Source of the DNA: Streptomyces sp. NBS 14/10
Lineage (GTDB): Bacteria > Actinomycetota > Actinomycetes > Streptomycetales > Streptomycetaceae
Direction of reading: 5' to 3'
DNA length: 64,000 bases
Assembly (NCBI RefSeq): GCF_002224125.1
Contig: NZ_NCSM01000001.1
Location: 124,001 to 188,000, forward strand
This document shows, piece by piece, positions 55,713 to 63,809 of this stretch; positions within the stretch are counted from its first letter, which is position 1; each line of letters starts with the position of its first letter. The notes under the pieces are model-generated. The model was not told the origin of the DNA. It searched no databases and saw only the letters and a program-made list of their open reading frames with translations. A program made the position numbers and the translations under genes.

Positions 55713-56021
55713 ATGCGCTGCGTCATCGCCCGTTTCCCGTTCGACCTGACCAGGAGCGGGGTGCTGGCGTCGATGAAGGACGTCAAGCCCGAGCTCATCA
55801 CGGGTGAGTCCGTGATCATCGGCCGCCGCCGATACCCGGTGAAGCAAGTAGGCGAAGTCATCACCCGGCAGGACCGTCGCGACTTCACCGCCGGCGAAGT
55901 CACCAGGGCCATGACCCGTCTCGGCTTCACGTGCCGCGCCCTCCCCGAAACCTCACCCGCGCGCGGCCTCACTCGGCTTGAGGAAGCGTCGGCTCAGCTC
56001 GGCACCCCCGCGCCCTCGTAA
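55713..56021 (+). CDS. Conserved protein of the helicase cluster
   Basis: 102 residues from ATG 55713 with GTGAGG upstream. CVIARFPFDLTRSGVLASMK, TGESVIIGRRRYPVKQVGEV and ITRQDRRDFTAGEVTRAMTR suggest an alpha/beta fold. It often accompanies DEAD-box helicase and csp genes in Streptomyces, as I recall. Function unknown. Confidence 0.65.
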   Translation: MRCVIARFPFDLTRSGVLASMKDVKPELITGESVIIGRRRYPVKQVGEVITRQDRRDFTAGEVTRAMTRLGFTCRALPETSPARGLTRLEEASAQLGTPAPS

Positions 56022-56054
56022 CCGGCGGGGCAGGCGAAAGCCGAGAGCAGGACA

Positions 56055-56098
56055 GCATTGAGGGCTCGACCGGCGCGCGCCGGTCGAGCCCTCAATGC
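56055..56098. terminator. 44-bp perfect palindrome, bidirectional terminator
   Basis: 22-bp arms GCATTGAGGGCTCGACCGGC-GC and its complement meet with no spacer, between the convergent genes ending at 56021 and 56156. Confidence 0.85.
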
Positions 56099-56155
56099 GT
56101 CAGCGTCCGGTCGGCAAGACAGCGCATCCCGGGCCGGCCAGGTGTCGGTGACTCA

Positions 56156-56527
56156 TCAGTCGGAGTAGCTGAAGTCGCCAACAGTCCAACTGCTGACGTC
56201 CTTGATCGCGACGCGGTACATCCCGCCCGTCTCGGGGATCCCCATGTTGCCTTGCAGGATCCGGGCGACGTGAAAGTGCAGATACCTGGGCGGCTCGCCG
56301 CGGTCAGGCCGGTCCTGCGTCTCGTCGGCGGTGAAGACGCCGGAGAAGGGGCCAAGGCGGTCCGAGTCCCTCAGGATCTCCGACACACGCTGCCTCCACA
56401 CGGCTTCGGGAGCCAACCGTCCGGTGATGACAGCGCCGCCGGTGACCACGGTCAGGGACATCTGGGTGCTCTGCTCGGACTCCACCATGGCGGCCACGTC
56501 AACGAGCAGTTCGTCAGCGTTCGACAT
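56156..56527 (-). CDS. GvpU-like gas-vesicle accessory-type protein
   Basis: 123 residues. TQMSLTVVTGGAVITGRLAP with QRVSEILRDSDRLGPFSGVF and the PPRYLHFHVARILQGNMGIP segment resemble GvpU-domain proteins. No other gas-vesicle gene is in the window, so the name denotes the fold only. The start lacks a clear ribosome-binding site. Confidence 0.5.
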   Translation of the reverse strand: MSNADELLVDVAAMVESEQSTQMSLTVVTGGAVITGRLAPEAVWRQRVSEILRDSDRLGPFSGVFTADETQDRPDRGEPPRYLHFHVARILQGNMGIPETGGMYRVAIKDVSSWTVGDFSYSD

Positions 56528-57155
56528 GAGAGCCGATTTTATTCATCGATCCGGCCGGCTGTGCCCCACTGGACGCGGCGGCGGACGCGCCGACGCCTCC
56601 TGCCGGGGTGCGGCGTCTGAGTCGGCCGGATGACCGGGCCATGCCTGCCCGTTACGAACCGCAGGTTATCTCGGGCCCGTGCACACCAAAATCTATGCTC
56701 GCCAGACTAGACATTAGGCTGTCGCATCGTTAGTGTTTCTCTCGTAGACACGGTCAAGCGAGACCCGGCAGACACGAACTGGCGGGTAGCAGCACAGGAA
56801 GTTTGCAGGTCGGTGCGGCTTGGAGTTCCGAAGCCAGGTTGTTCCCAGGAAGGTGACGGGACTGGCAGCCGCACCGGGCAGCACGAAGTGGATGACTCAG
56901 CGAAGAACGGAGGAAGCAGACGCCATCAGGATCGCCCGGGCACGGAGAATCGGCCCGGGTACCACAAGACCCCGGAATGGAAGGTGGTCCACGGTCACGC
57001 ATCCGCGATCCCCGCGCTGCTGCCCTTCCCGGGCGGCGTAGCGGCAAACAGAAGGTCGGCACAGCAGTAGGGCCGACAGATGGTGTTGAATTTCCTCCGG
57101 GGCCCTGGTGCGTACGGCACCAGGGCCCCTCGACGCGTTGCTCAACGAGGTGAGA
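56528..57155. other. Intergenic region with leader hairpin
   Basis: 628 bp. A GGGGCCCTGGTGC/GCACCAGGGCCCC stem (57099-57129, 5-nt loop) lies 27 bp upstream of the MerR-like gene. The rest has only short, unconvincing ORFs. AT-rich TAGACATTAGGCTG near 56707 could hold a promoter. Confidence 0.45.
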
Positions 57156-57494
57156 ATGACAGAAGACAATCCGCTCAGTGGTCATCTGGACGACGACGAC
57201 TACCCCGCCTACACCATGGGACGGGCAGCCGAGATGCTCGGCACCACCCCCGGCTTTCTCCGCGCAATCGGTGAGGCCCGGCTCATCACCCCGCTCCGCT
57301 CTGAGGGCGGGCACCGCCGGTACTCCCGCTACCAATTGCGCATCGCCGCCCGCGCCCGCGAACTCGTCGACCAGGGCATGCCGGTCGAGGCCGCCTGCCG
57401 CATCGTCATCCTCGAGGACCAGCTCGAGGAAGCTCAGCGCATCAACGCAGAGTTCCGCCGCGCCGCGTCCGAACAGCACGACGACTCCCAATGA
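57156..57494 (+). CDS. MerR-type helix-turn-helix regulator, short
   Basis: 112 residues from ATG 57156 with ACGAGG. YTMGRAAEMLGTTPGFLRAI, GEARLITPLRSEGGHRRYSR, YQLRIAARARELVDQGMPVE and IVILEDQLEEAQRINAEFRR give a MerR DNA-binding domain and coiled coil without an effector domain. Confidence 0.85.
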   Translation: MTEDNPLSGHLDDDDYPAYTMGRAAEMLGTTPGFLRAIGEARLITPLRSEGGHRRYSRYQLRIAARARELVDQGMPVEAACRIVILEDQLEEAQRINAEFRRAASEQHDDSQ

Positions 57495-57852
57495 GCCCGT
57501 CCGGGCACAGCCGGCCGGCTGGAACACGGAAGCGGAGCCTGATAGCGCTCATCCGCGTCCGACAGCAGCACGCCGGGGCCGGGGTCAAAGCCGGTGAGCC
57601 GAGGACGGCGCCCGGCCTCCCCCACCACCGACGGTCAGGCCCCTGCGCGGGCTGCGGCACGGCCGCCGCTGCCTTGCGTCGGGCAACGCGCACCTGCGCG
57701 TCAAAACCTCCGCCGGCCTCCTACTGCTTGCGCAGTCGCCCTCCACTCCGTGACCTGCTCTTCGGCAGTAAACCCGGCATCCACAGCGGCGAGGTGCCCT
57801 ACTGGACGTCGGCGGGCTGAGGCCGCGCCTATGGTTGCGCCGGGATGAGGCG
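57495..57852. other. Degenerate region with a dispersed repeat
   Basis: 358 bp with no supportable gene. Bases 57735-57800 repeat 43449-43514 from segment B with few differences, showing shared ancestry between segments B and E. Confidence 0.5.
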
Positions 57853-57945
57853 TCAGGACGTGCCGCGGCGTTCCGGGCCGTCCTCGTTGATCGGCCGGGC
57901 TCGGCCGGTGCCGGTGTCGATGAGGATCTGCTTGGCCTGCGCGAT
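57853..57945 (-). pseudogene. C-terminal remnant of a DUF5994 gene
   Basis: Reads IAQAKQILIDTGTGRARPIN then EDGPERRGTS and stop, aligning to the last 34 residues of the gene at 43868. It breaks off upstream at about 57945 where the DNA diverges. Confidence 0.75.
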
Positions 57946-58139
57946 GCCAGCACAACGCGATCACATTTGAGCTAAAGCGATCGGGACGCGTCGGGTGTTG
58001 TGTGGCTCGGTCGACACGGGCGTAGGCTCAGCCCAGCGTCCGCAACAACGGCCAGGCTCACGATGATCACGCAGACCGCCGCCCAGGAGACGTTCCGACG
58101 ACCGAGCAGCCCTCTGCCCGCGATGGGCCCCTGATCCCA

Positions 58140-58451
58140 ATGCCGGCACTCACTCCGGCAGCGCTCCGCGCAGCGGTCGCCCAGATCGCCCCTGCCCAGC
58201 TACCGTCTTTCGTCGAACACCTCGACCGCGCGGTCGAACAAGCCGCTGCCCAGAGCACCATCGCTCCACTGCGTACCTTCTTGCAGTGGTGGGGCGAATT
58301 CGTCGCCATCCAGCGCTACCCGGCCCGCGCCGCACGCTTGCACGAACTGGAAGCCGAAGCGGAACAGGCCACCGACCGCGAGGCCGTGCGCTCCGCACTC
58401 GCCGAGATGCGACAGATCACGGACCTGGCACACCGCGAGATCTCCGCCTGA
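58140..58451 (+). CDS. DUF6247-family protein, possible antitoxin (second copy)
   Basis: 103 residues from ATG 58140. TPAALRAAVAQIAPAQLPSF, TIAPLRTFLQWWGEFVAIQR and RAARLHELEAEAEQATDREA. The frame is intact. Its overlapping partner is broken, so it may survive as an orphan antitoxin. No Shine-Dalgarno is seen. Confidence 0.65.
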   Translation: MPALTPAALRAAVAQIAPAQLPSFVEHLDRAVEQAAAQSTIAPLRTFLQWWGEFVAIQRYPARAARLHELEAEAEQATDREAVRSALAEMRQITDLAHREISA

Positions 58452-58710
58452 GCGATGACTGGACCTGGGACTACGACCCCGATGCCGAGCATGTCGTGGC
58501 CGGCCTGCCGCACGAAGTCGTGGCCGAGGTGGAGCGCTTGGCTGAACACATCTCCGGCACAGGCCGTGCCGTCACGGACGCGCGGTTGCCCGTTGTTGCC
58601 GAGTTGCGACTCCAGCCGAGCGCTTCCCCGACTGGGTCTTCCTGATGCGGAGTACGCCGCGCGCCCATCACGCGGTGACGACCGTGTGATGCCGATCTTC
58701 TCGCCCCGCA
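58448..58710 (+). pseudogene. RelE-like partner of DUF6247, start lost and frameshifted
   Basis: Begins in the CTGA overlap where the intact copy has GTGA, then DDWTWDYDPDAEHVVAGLPH and EVVAEVERLAEHIS match the 51566 gene. Near 58600 the family sequence moves to another frame (ALPRLGLPDAEYAARPSRGD, DRVMPIFSP). Start-codon change and frameshift make it a likely dead toxin. Confidence 0.65.
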
Positions 58711-58778
58711 ACGATGCCGACTCCGGGACAGGTTGTGGGAGTGGCGACCGCGGGTCGTCTGGGGGAACGGCTGCCGGC

Positions 58779-59857
58779 TCAATCGGTCTTGACGGGGGTC
58801 AGGCTGAACCCGTCGTTGGGCTTGCCCGCAAGGAGGTCGGCCAGTCCGCCGCTGAGCGCGTACGTCGTCCCGTCCGGTCCCGCGGTCACGTCGCTGGTGA
58901 CGGGATCCTCGACGGTGTCGGTGACCTTCACCGTGGCCTTCTTCCAGCCGTCACGGGGCACCACTCGCTGGATCTGGGCGGGCTTGCCGGTCAGCAGACC
59001 GCTGCTGACCGCCGCGACCGAGCCGTCCTTCAGGAGCCGCATGCCGGCCGTGGGGGACCCCAGCGGCGCGGAGAGCTTCACCTCCTGCGCCTTTTCGGGA
59101 TGTTTGACGGGCACCCGTACGAGGGAGCCGTCGGCCATGGCGATGATCAGCTGGTTTCCCTCCACCCACTCCACCGCTGACATGCCCACATCGTTCAGGA
59201 AGTCGGGAATGTCAAGCGTGCCCTTGAGCAGGTCGTTCTGCAGAAATACCGAGGCGCGGCCCTTGCGGTCGATGCGGAACACCGTCGGGGTCAGCTCGTC
59301 GACGGCGTACGCGGTGCCACCGTCACGTCGGAGATCAGGTGCTGCTTGCCGTCCAGGGTGACCGCGGTCAGATCGACGCACCACTTCTGCTTCCCGCTCT
59401 TCAGGTCGTAGCTGCCCACACCGGCGACGCGGAAGGGGGCGTTCTTCCTGGAACGGTCGGCAGTGCCGTAGTCCACATTGCTGACCAGGATGCGGTCGCG
59501 TTCGCGGTCGACGAGGACGGCCTGCGCCGACACCATTTCCGGGTCGTCGATGAGGGTGCGCACCTTTCCGTCAGGACTGACGGCGGAGACCGTGCCGTGC
59601 TTCAGCGACCCGGCGAAGAACGTGTTCGACCGCGCGTCGAAGTCCAGCGAGTGCGGGAACACGTTCGAGCCGTCGGCCCTGATGGCGCTGGGCTTCTTCT
59701 GCTCGGCCTGCTTGGCCTGCTCGGTCCGGGTCTGCTTGGCTCCGGATGTGGAGCCGGATCCGGCGGAGGAACCGTTCGCGGCCAACGCCGTTCCGGTGGC
59801 CACGGCGGCGACAAGTGCCGCGCCCGCGATGGCGACCTTCAGCTTCGTCTTCTTCAT
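58779..59857 (-). pseudogene. Secreted beta-propeller (SMP-30-like) protein, frameshifted
   Basis: Start ATG 59857 with AAGGAC. A signal peptide (KLKVAIAGAALVAAVATGTA then LAANG) is followed by VFPHSLDFDARSNTFFAGSL and GTVSAVSPDGKVRTLIDD. At about 59,322 the reading frame changes: LISDVTVAP continues in the other frame as DGGTAYAVDELTPTVFRIDR, ending at 58779. Combined length is about 358 residues, near normal for a gluconolactonase-like propeller. A one-step indel explains it; a sequencing error is possible. Confidence 0.7.
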
Positions 59858-59918
59858 TGTTGTCCTTGTTCCTCGGGAGGGTTGGGGCCGACGTGTACTG
59901 CGGTGACCTGGGTGAGGG

Positions 59919-60485
59919 TCACTCGGTGATGTCGCGTCCGAGCAGCGCGGCCAGCCGGTCGAGCGCGGGGGCGTCGTCCGGAGCGGTCCGGGACGGCGCG
60001 AACGGAGCACCCGGTCCGGACGGCAGCTGTGCCGTGAGGCCGCGGGCGAACTCGGTCTCCCGCTCGACCGTGGCCTCGTCGAACAGGGCCTTCTGGCCGA
60101 TGGCCCGGGCCAGATCCCAGCCGTGCACCAGGTGCTCGATGGTCTGCAGATGCAGTGCCACAGCGCCGGGCACCTCACCGATCGGGGCCCGCACCGTGCG
60201 CTCCAGCGCTCCCGGCCGCTCGAAGGCGGCCACCAGGGCGGCGGCCGACGTCCGGAAGGTCTTCTTGAGCGCTTCCGGAGCGGGGCCGGGCGCCGGCAGG
60301 GGCGGCTGCGCCCCCATCGCGACGGCGAACGTGTGCTGACCCGCCAGCAGATGGTCGACCAGCTGCTGGACGTTCCAGTCGGTGCAGAGTGTGGGCGCGC
60401 TCCACTGCTCCTCCTCCGCGGCCTCGACCAGGTGGGCGATGGTGTCGATGACCCCGGCGAAAGCCGTGACAGGTGTGGTGGACAT
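59919..60485 (-). CDS. TIGR03086-type DinB/maleylpyruvate-isomerase-fold protein
   Basis: 188 residues, with TGGAGA upstream. Four-helix-bundle features: VDHLLAGQHTFAVAMGAQPP after LCTDWNVQQL, and LQTIEHLVHGWDLARAIGQK with the metal-binding His residues. Members act as thiol-dependent (mycothiol) transferases or are uncharacterised. It lies 61 bp upstream of the propeller gene and may be co-transcribed with it. Confidence 0.87.
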   Translation of the reverse strand: MSTTPVTAFAGVIDTIAHLVEAAEEEQWSAPTLCTDWNVQQLVDHLLAGQHTFAVAMGAQPPLPAPGPAPEALKKTFRTSAAALVAAFERPGALERTVRAPIGEVPGAVALHLQTIEHLVHGWDLARAIGQKALFDEATVERETEFARGLTAQLPSGPGAPFAPSRTAPDDAPALDRLAALLGRDITE

Positions 60486-60858
60486 GGGGAATCTCCAGTA
60501 GGGGTGAAGGGGTGGCTGTGCGGGCCTCTGCGGATGTTCTTCCGCGATGGAAGGGGGAGCCGGCTACGCGCCCCGCCCAAGATCAATGTCAGCGTGTGTC
60601 CGCCCATCGCGTGTGTCCGCCCATCGCCTGCGAGCGCCGAATGCGTGATGCCGGCGGGCGGGGACACAGGGGAGAGGAAAGAGGGGCGGCAGCGTCATCG
60701 GCGGCCGGAGGGCGTACGTGACGAGGCCCTCGCGGCGCTCCCTGCCGGCCTCGGGCCGGAGGCTGTCGGGTGATATCGGGTGGTGTCAGGTGATGCAGGT
60801 GATGTTCAGGTGTGACGCTCTGAGCGGACTGTGGCTTTGCGACGGCCAGACGGCCGGA
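60486..60858. other. Intergenic region with a 17-bp tandem duplication
   Basis: 373 bp without a gene. GTGTGTCCGCCCATCGC occurs twice in direct tandem at 60594-60610 and 60611-60627. GGTGAT/GGTGT repeats follow at 60770-60810. Confidence 0.55.
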
Positions 60859-61791
60859 TCAGGGGCGTACGGAAGGAACGACGTGTGCGGGGGTGCCGGC
60901 GGCGGGGCGGGCGGTCGCCGGCATGTCCGCGGTGGGCTGGAGGGTCTGGTTGAGCAATCGCAGTGCCGCCTGGGAGGCGGAGCCGGGCGCCGCCGTCGTC
61001 ACCACCAGCCGGATTCCCTGCCCCCGGGGCACCGGGAGCGAATGCTGCAGTACGTCCAGCTCCCCGACCATCGGATGGCGCATCCGGTACTCGTTCATGC
61101 CCCAGGCGCGCACCCGGTGCTGAGCCCACAGCGTGGCGAACTGCGGGCTGCGCATCGTCAGCTCGCCGACGAGGGAGGCGAGATGCGGATCGTCCGGATA
61201 CTTGCCGACCACCTGCCGCAGCTTGCCCACCACATCCCGTGCCTTCCTGGGCCAGTCCACGTACAGGTCCCGCGTGTGGGCGTCCAGGAATACCATCCGG
61301 GCGGTGTTGGGTCGCGTGGCCGCTTGATCCGGGCTGTCCGGGGCCAGATGCCCGGCGAACAACGCATGCCCGGTGCGGTTCCACGTCAGGATGTCCGAGC
61401 GCTGGCCGAGGACCACCACGGGTGAGTCCCCGAAGGCATCCACCAGCTGGCGCACCGCCTCGGTGACACGCTCGGCGGGGAGACGGCGGCGGCTCTGCCG
61501 GACATCACCGGACAAGGTGTGCAGGTGGCGCCGCTCCGCGTCATCCAGCCGCAGAGCCGTGGCCAGCGCGTCGAGGACCTGCGGCGAGGCGTTGAGCGAC
61601 AGCCCCTGTTCCAGCCGGATGTAGTAGGCCACGCTGACACCGGCCAACTGGGCCAGTTCCTCGCGCCGCAGCCCCGGCACCCGCCGCCGGTCGCCGTAGT
61701 CCGGCAACCCCACGTCCGCCGGCTTCAACTGAGCCCGGCGCCGGGACAGGAACTCACCGAGGAGGGATTTGCCGTGCGCTGTCTCATCCAT
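60859..61791 (-). CDS. XRE-family regulator with MmyB-like ligand-binding domain
   Basis: 310 residues from ATG 61791 (weak Shine-Dalgarno). HTH: LLGEFLSRRRAQLKPADVGL, RRVPGLRREELAQLAGVSVA and YYIRLEQGLSLNASPQVLDA. The MmyB-type PAS-like domain follows (SDILTWNRTGHALFAGH; LYVDWPRKARDVVGKLRQVV). Such regulators usually control a divergent redox gene; here the nearest genes are the propeller and DinB-like genes. Confidence 0.9.
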   Translation of the reverse strand: MDETAHGKSLLGEFLSRRRAQLKPADVGLPDYGDRRRVPGLRREELAQLAGVSVAYYIRLEQGLSLNASPQVLDALATALRLDDAERRHLHTLSGDVRQSRRRLPAERVTEAVRQLVDAFGDSPVVVLGQRSDILTWNRTGHALFAGHLAPDSPDQAATRPNTARMVFLDAHTRDLYVDWPRKARDVVGKLRQVVGKYPDDPHLASLVGELTMRSPQFATLWAQHRVRAWGMNEYRMRHPMVGELDVLQHSLPVPRGQGIRLVVTTAAPGSASQAALRLLNQTLQPTADMPATARPAAGTPAHVVPSVRP

Positions 61792-62138
61792 GCGACCGAG
61801 TATGGACAGGCTCTCTCCATCTAGCCTGGCCCTGCGAGTAGCAGGCGCGAAGCCGCCGAGCACGTGGCGCCTGGGATCTCACGGGAATCGCCGCGGCGCG
61901 TGCCGCCGGAGCGAGACAGCGCTCGAAGCTCGAAACGCACCAGCCCAGATGCGTACCGGATCGTGTGTGCGCCGTGTGGTGCCGGCCAAGCAACCTGGCT
62001 CAGAAACAGCCGCACCAGAAGCACACCAGATACAGCGATAAACAGCGGTCAACGACGGATGGTGCGGCAGGTGTGGCGGCTTGCCGCAAGCACTCGTTTA
62101 CGTGGCCAGCGACATGATCAGCCCCGAACACCCCGTGA
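61792..62138. other. Non-coding left flank of att core 6
   Basis: 347 bp. GCACCAGAAGCACACCAGA at 62012 (-127), AACAGCGGTCAA at 62041 (-98) and GTTTACGTGGCC at 62096 (-43) are the left-arm motifs. No gene found. Confidence 0.6.
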
Positions 62139-62214
62139 TTCCCAAGCTCAGAGCGCGGGTTCGATTCCCGTCACCCGCTCCACGACGAAGGCCCATGTCA
62201 GCGACCCGGCCTTG
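62139..62214 (+). repeat. att core copy 6
   Basis: 76 bp; the most diverged copy (CCCATGTCAGCG and one G deleted in CCCGGCCTTG). TTGTCTAGAC follows at 62219-62228 and the right-arm repeat GTGCCCGTTGCGTACCAGG at 62242. Confidence 0.92.
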
Positions 62215-62284
62215 TATATTGTCTAGACCTCTCTGCCTCCCGTGCCCGTTGCGTACCAGGCAGGCCCCATCAGGCATGCGGGCA

Positions 62285-62390
62285 GATCAACTGGGCCCGC
62301 TCGGTGGGCCGGCCCGTTCTGGACCATGAGGTCCTTCAGCTTGGCGCCGGTGTCGGCCGCCAGGGGCGGCGAACCACTCCACGTAGGGGA
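62285..62390 (-). pseudogene. Eroded integrase remnant
   Basis: Translates on the minus strand to PYVEWFAA joined to LAADTGAKLKDLMVQNGPAH then RAGPVD. These match two parts of the int gene at 31135 (LKWFAEKE and LATQSGATLKDTMVRAGQSS), with the sequence between them, including the catalytic DLRH, deleted. It sits right of core 6 exactly where int lies right of core 1. Confidence 0.8.
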
Positions 62391-62423
62391 GGCTTGGGGC
62401 AGTCGCTTGAGATGAACTGTTCT

Positions 62424-63659
62424 TCACCGGCGCCCGCCGCTCTTCATCAGAGCATCACTTCGCGCAGGCAACGCGCCAGAGGCCCCGCCACTCATGCGCA
62501 GCCGCTCGACAAGGAGGGGCAGCCCGACGACGACTATCAACCACACCTGCACGTAGAGCCTGTCGCCCTCCATCGCAACCGGGTGGGCTGCGGACGTCAG
62601 CAGGCCCGTACCGCCCACGGCGATCAGGCAAAGCGCGATGGGCACCGAGCGGCGCATCGCACCCCAGGCGCCCAACACCAGGAGGAAGAGCAGAGAGGGA
62701 GCCAACGCCTCTCCCTGTAGCCACTGCCACCAGTAGTTGGCATCGAGCCGGACCAGCCGGCGCCATGGGTCGGCGACTTCGGAATATGTCCAGTGGAGGG
62801 AGAAGGTGTCCTGGAGTGAATCCCCCAACCCGGGCAATCGGAGCACCCTGCTCACCGCAAAGGCGGCCATGGACTCCAAGAGCGAGACGGTGAGCAGGCA
62901 GCGCGTGCCCTTGTGCCGGGCCTGGGGAACGAACATCAGCGCCATGGCGCTTGCCGCCACCAGGCATGGCGCCACCAGGGCGAAGCTTGAGTACTTGACC
63001 GCGAAACCCAGCGCGAAGGCCCCCACGGACAGCAGAGCCCCCGCTACCCGGCGCCCCTGGCACAGCCACACCGCGCCGAGCAGCATGGCCACCATGAGGG
63101 CGATCATCGGACCTTCCGTCATAGGCCGACTGCCCCACAGCCCTATGGGCGTGACGTAATACAGGCACTGACCGAGCCATGCCACCGGAGGCGGTGCGCG
63201 CAGCGCGCGCAAGAGCACAAGGGCCAACAGCCCTCCGAGCGCCGTAAAACCGAGGGCAACGGCCGTCAGCCCCGCCTTGGCCCCCAAGAGCCAGACGAAT
63301 GGTGCGGCCACCAGTGGATAGGCGGGGCGAGCATGGAAGAGCGCCTCGTATCGCGGATTGCTGGGGTTGAGGCCATTCGCATGCTGAGCCAGGCAATCGG
63401 GAAACTCATGGCGGCGCACCGGGGACCGGAACTCGATCTGATGCAGCATGCGGTTTCGCTGAAGCATGGCCGCCGTGTCCGCGCAGTAGGCCCGCAGGGC
63501 TTTGTTCTGGGCTTTCCGGTAGGGGTCGCCCAAGAATTCGTACGCTGAGCGAGCGTAGCGATATGAGTCATTGGAGAAGCGTGTGCCTGGATAGGCGAAG
63601 ACGTGCAACAACACGAAGAGAACGACCGTCAGCAACGGGGTGATCTTGTGTATTCGCAT
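62424..63659 (-). CDS. Polytopic membrane protein, possible GT-C glycosyltransferase
   Basis: 411 residues; start ATG 63659 (no good Shine-Dalgarno; longer ORF starts are antisense to the DUF6247 remnant). About nine hydrophobic segments: ITPLLTVVLFVLLHVFA at the start, then AYPLVAAPFVWLLGAKAGLT, GGLLALVLLRAL, MIALMVAMLLGAVWL, ALLSVGAFALGFAVKYSSFA. An early luminal loop (GTRFSNDSYRYARSAYEF) resembles the acidic loop of GT-C-type mannosyl- or arabinosyltransferases, but no diagnostic motif confirms this. Confidence 0.6.
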   Translation of the reverse strand: MRIHKITPLLTVVLFVLLHVFAYPGTRFSNDSYRYARSAYEFLGDPYRKAQNKALRAYCADTAAMLQRNRMLHQIEFRSPVRRHEFPDCLAQHANGLNPSNPRYEALFHARPAYPLVAAPFVWLLGAKAGLTAVALGFTALGGLLALVLLRALRAPPPVAWLGQCLYYVTPIGLWGSRPMTEGPMIALMVAMLLGAVWLCQGRRVAGALLSVGAFALGFAVKYSSFALVAPCLVAASAMALMFVPQARHKGTRCLLTVSLLESMAAFAVSRVLRLPGLGDSLQDTFSLHWTYSEVADPWRRLVRLDANYWWQWLQGEALAPSLLFLLVLGAWGAMRRSVPIALCLIAVGGTGLLTSAAHPVAMEGDRLYVQVWLIVVVGLPLLVERLRMSGGASGALPARSDALMKSGGRR

Positions 63660-63809
63660 CACGATACACACCCTAAATGCGAACAAACCAGGCAACATCC
63701 CGAATGGTCCATCAGGGTCTCCCTCTGGGATCGTCGTGCGTCCCAGAGAAATCCTGCGGCGGTCTTGCCCTAGCCGGGTGGCCAGGTCACGCCACCGACC
63801 CTGATCCCC

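Noticed and set aside
56156..56527. Evidence for a gas-vesicle cluster
   Set aside because: Only a GvpU-like accessory protein is seen; no gvpA, gvpF/L or gvpJ-type gene is in the window.
56754..57527. 257-codon minus-strand ORF opposite the MerR-like gene
   Set aside because: Mostly antisense to the MerR gene and the leader hairpin; no start signal and no domain.
60594..60627. Tandem 17-bp repeat as an operator
   Set aside because: No dyad symmetry and 160 bp from the nearest start; a simple duplication is more likely.
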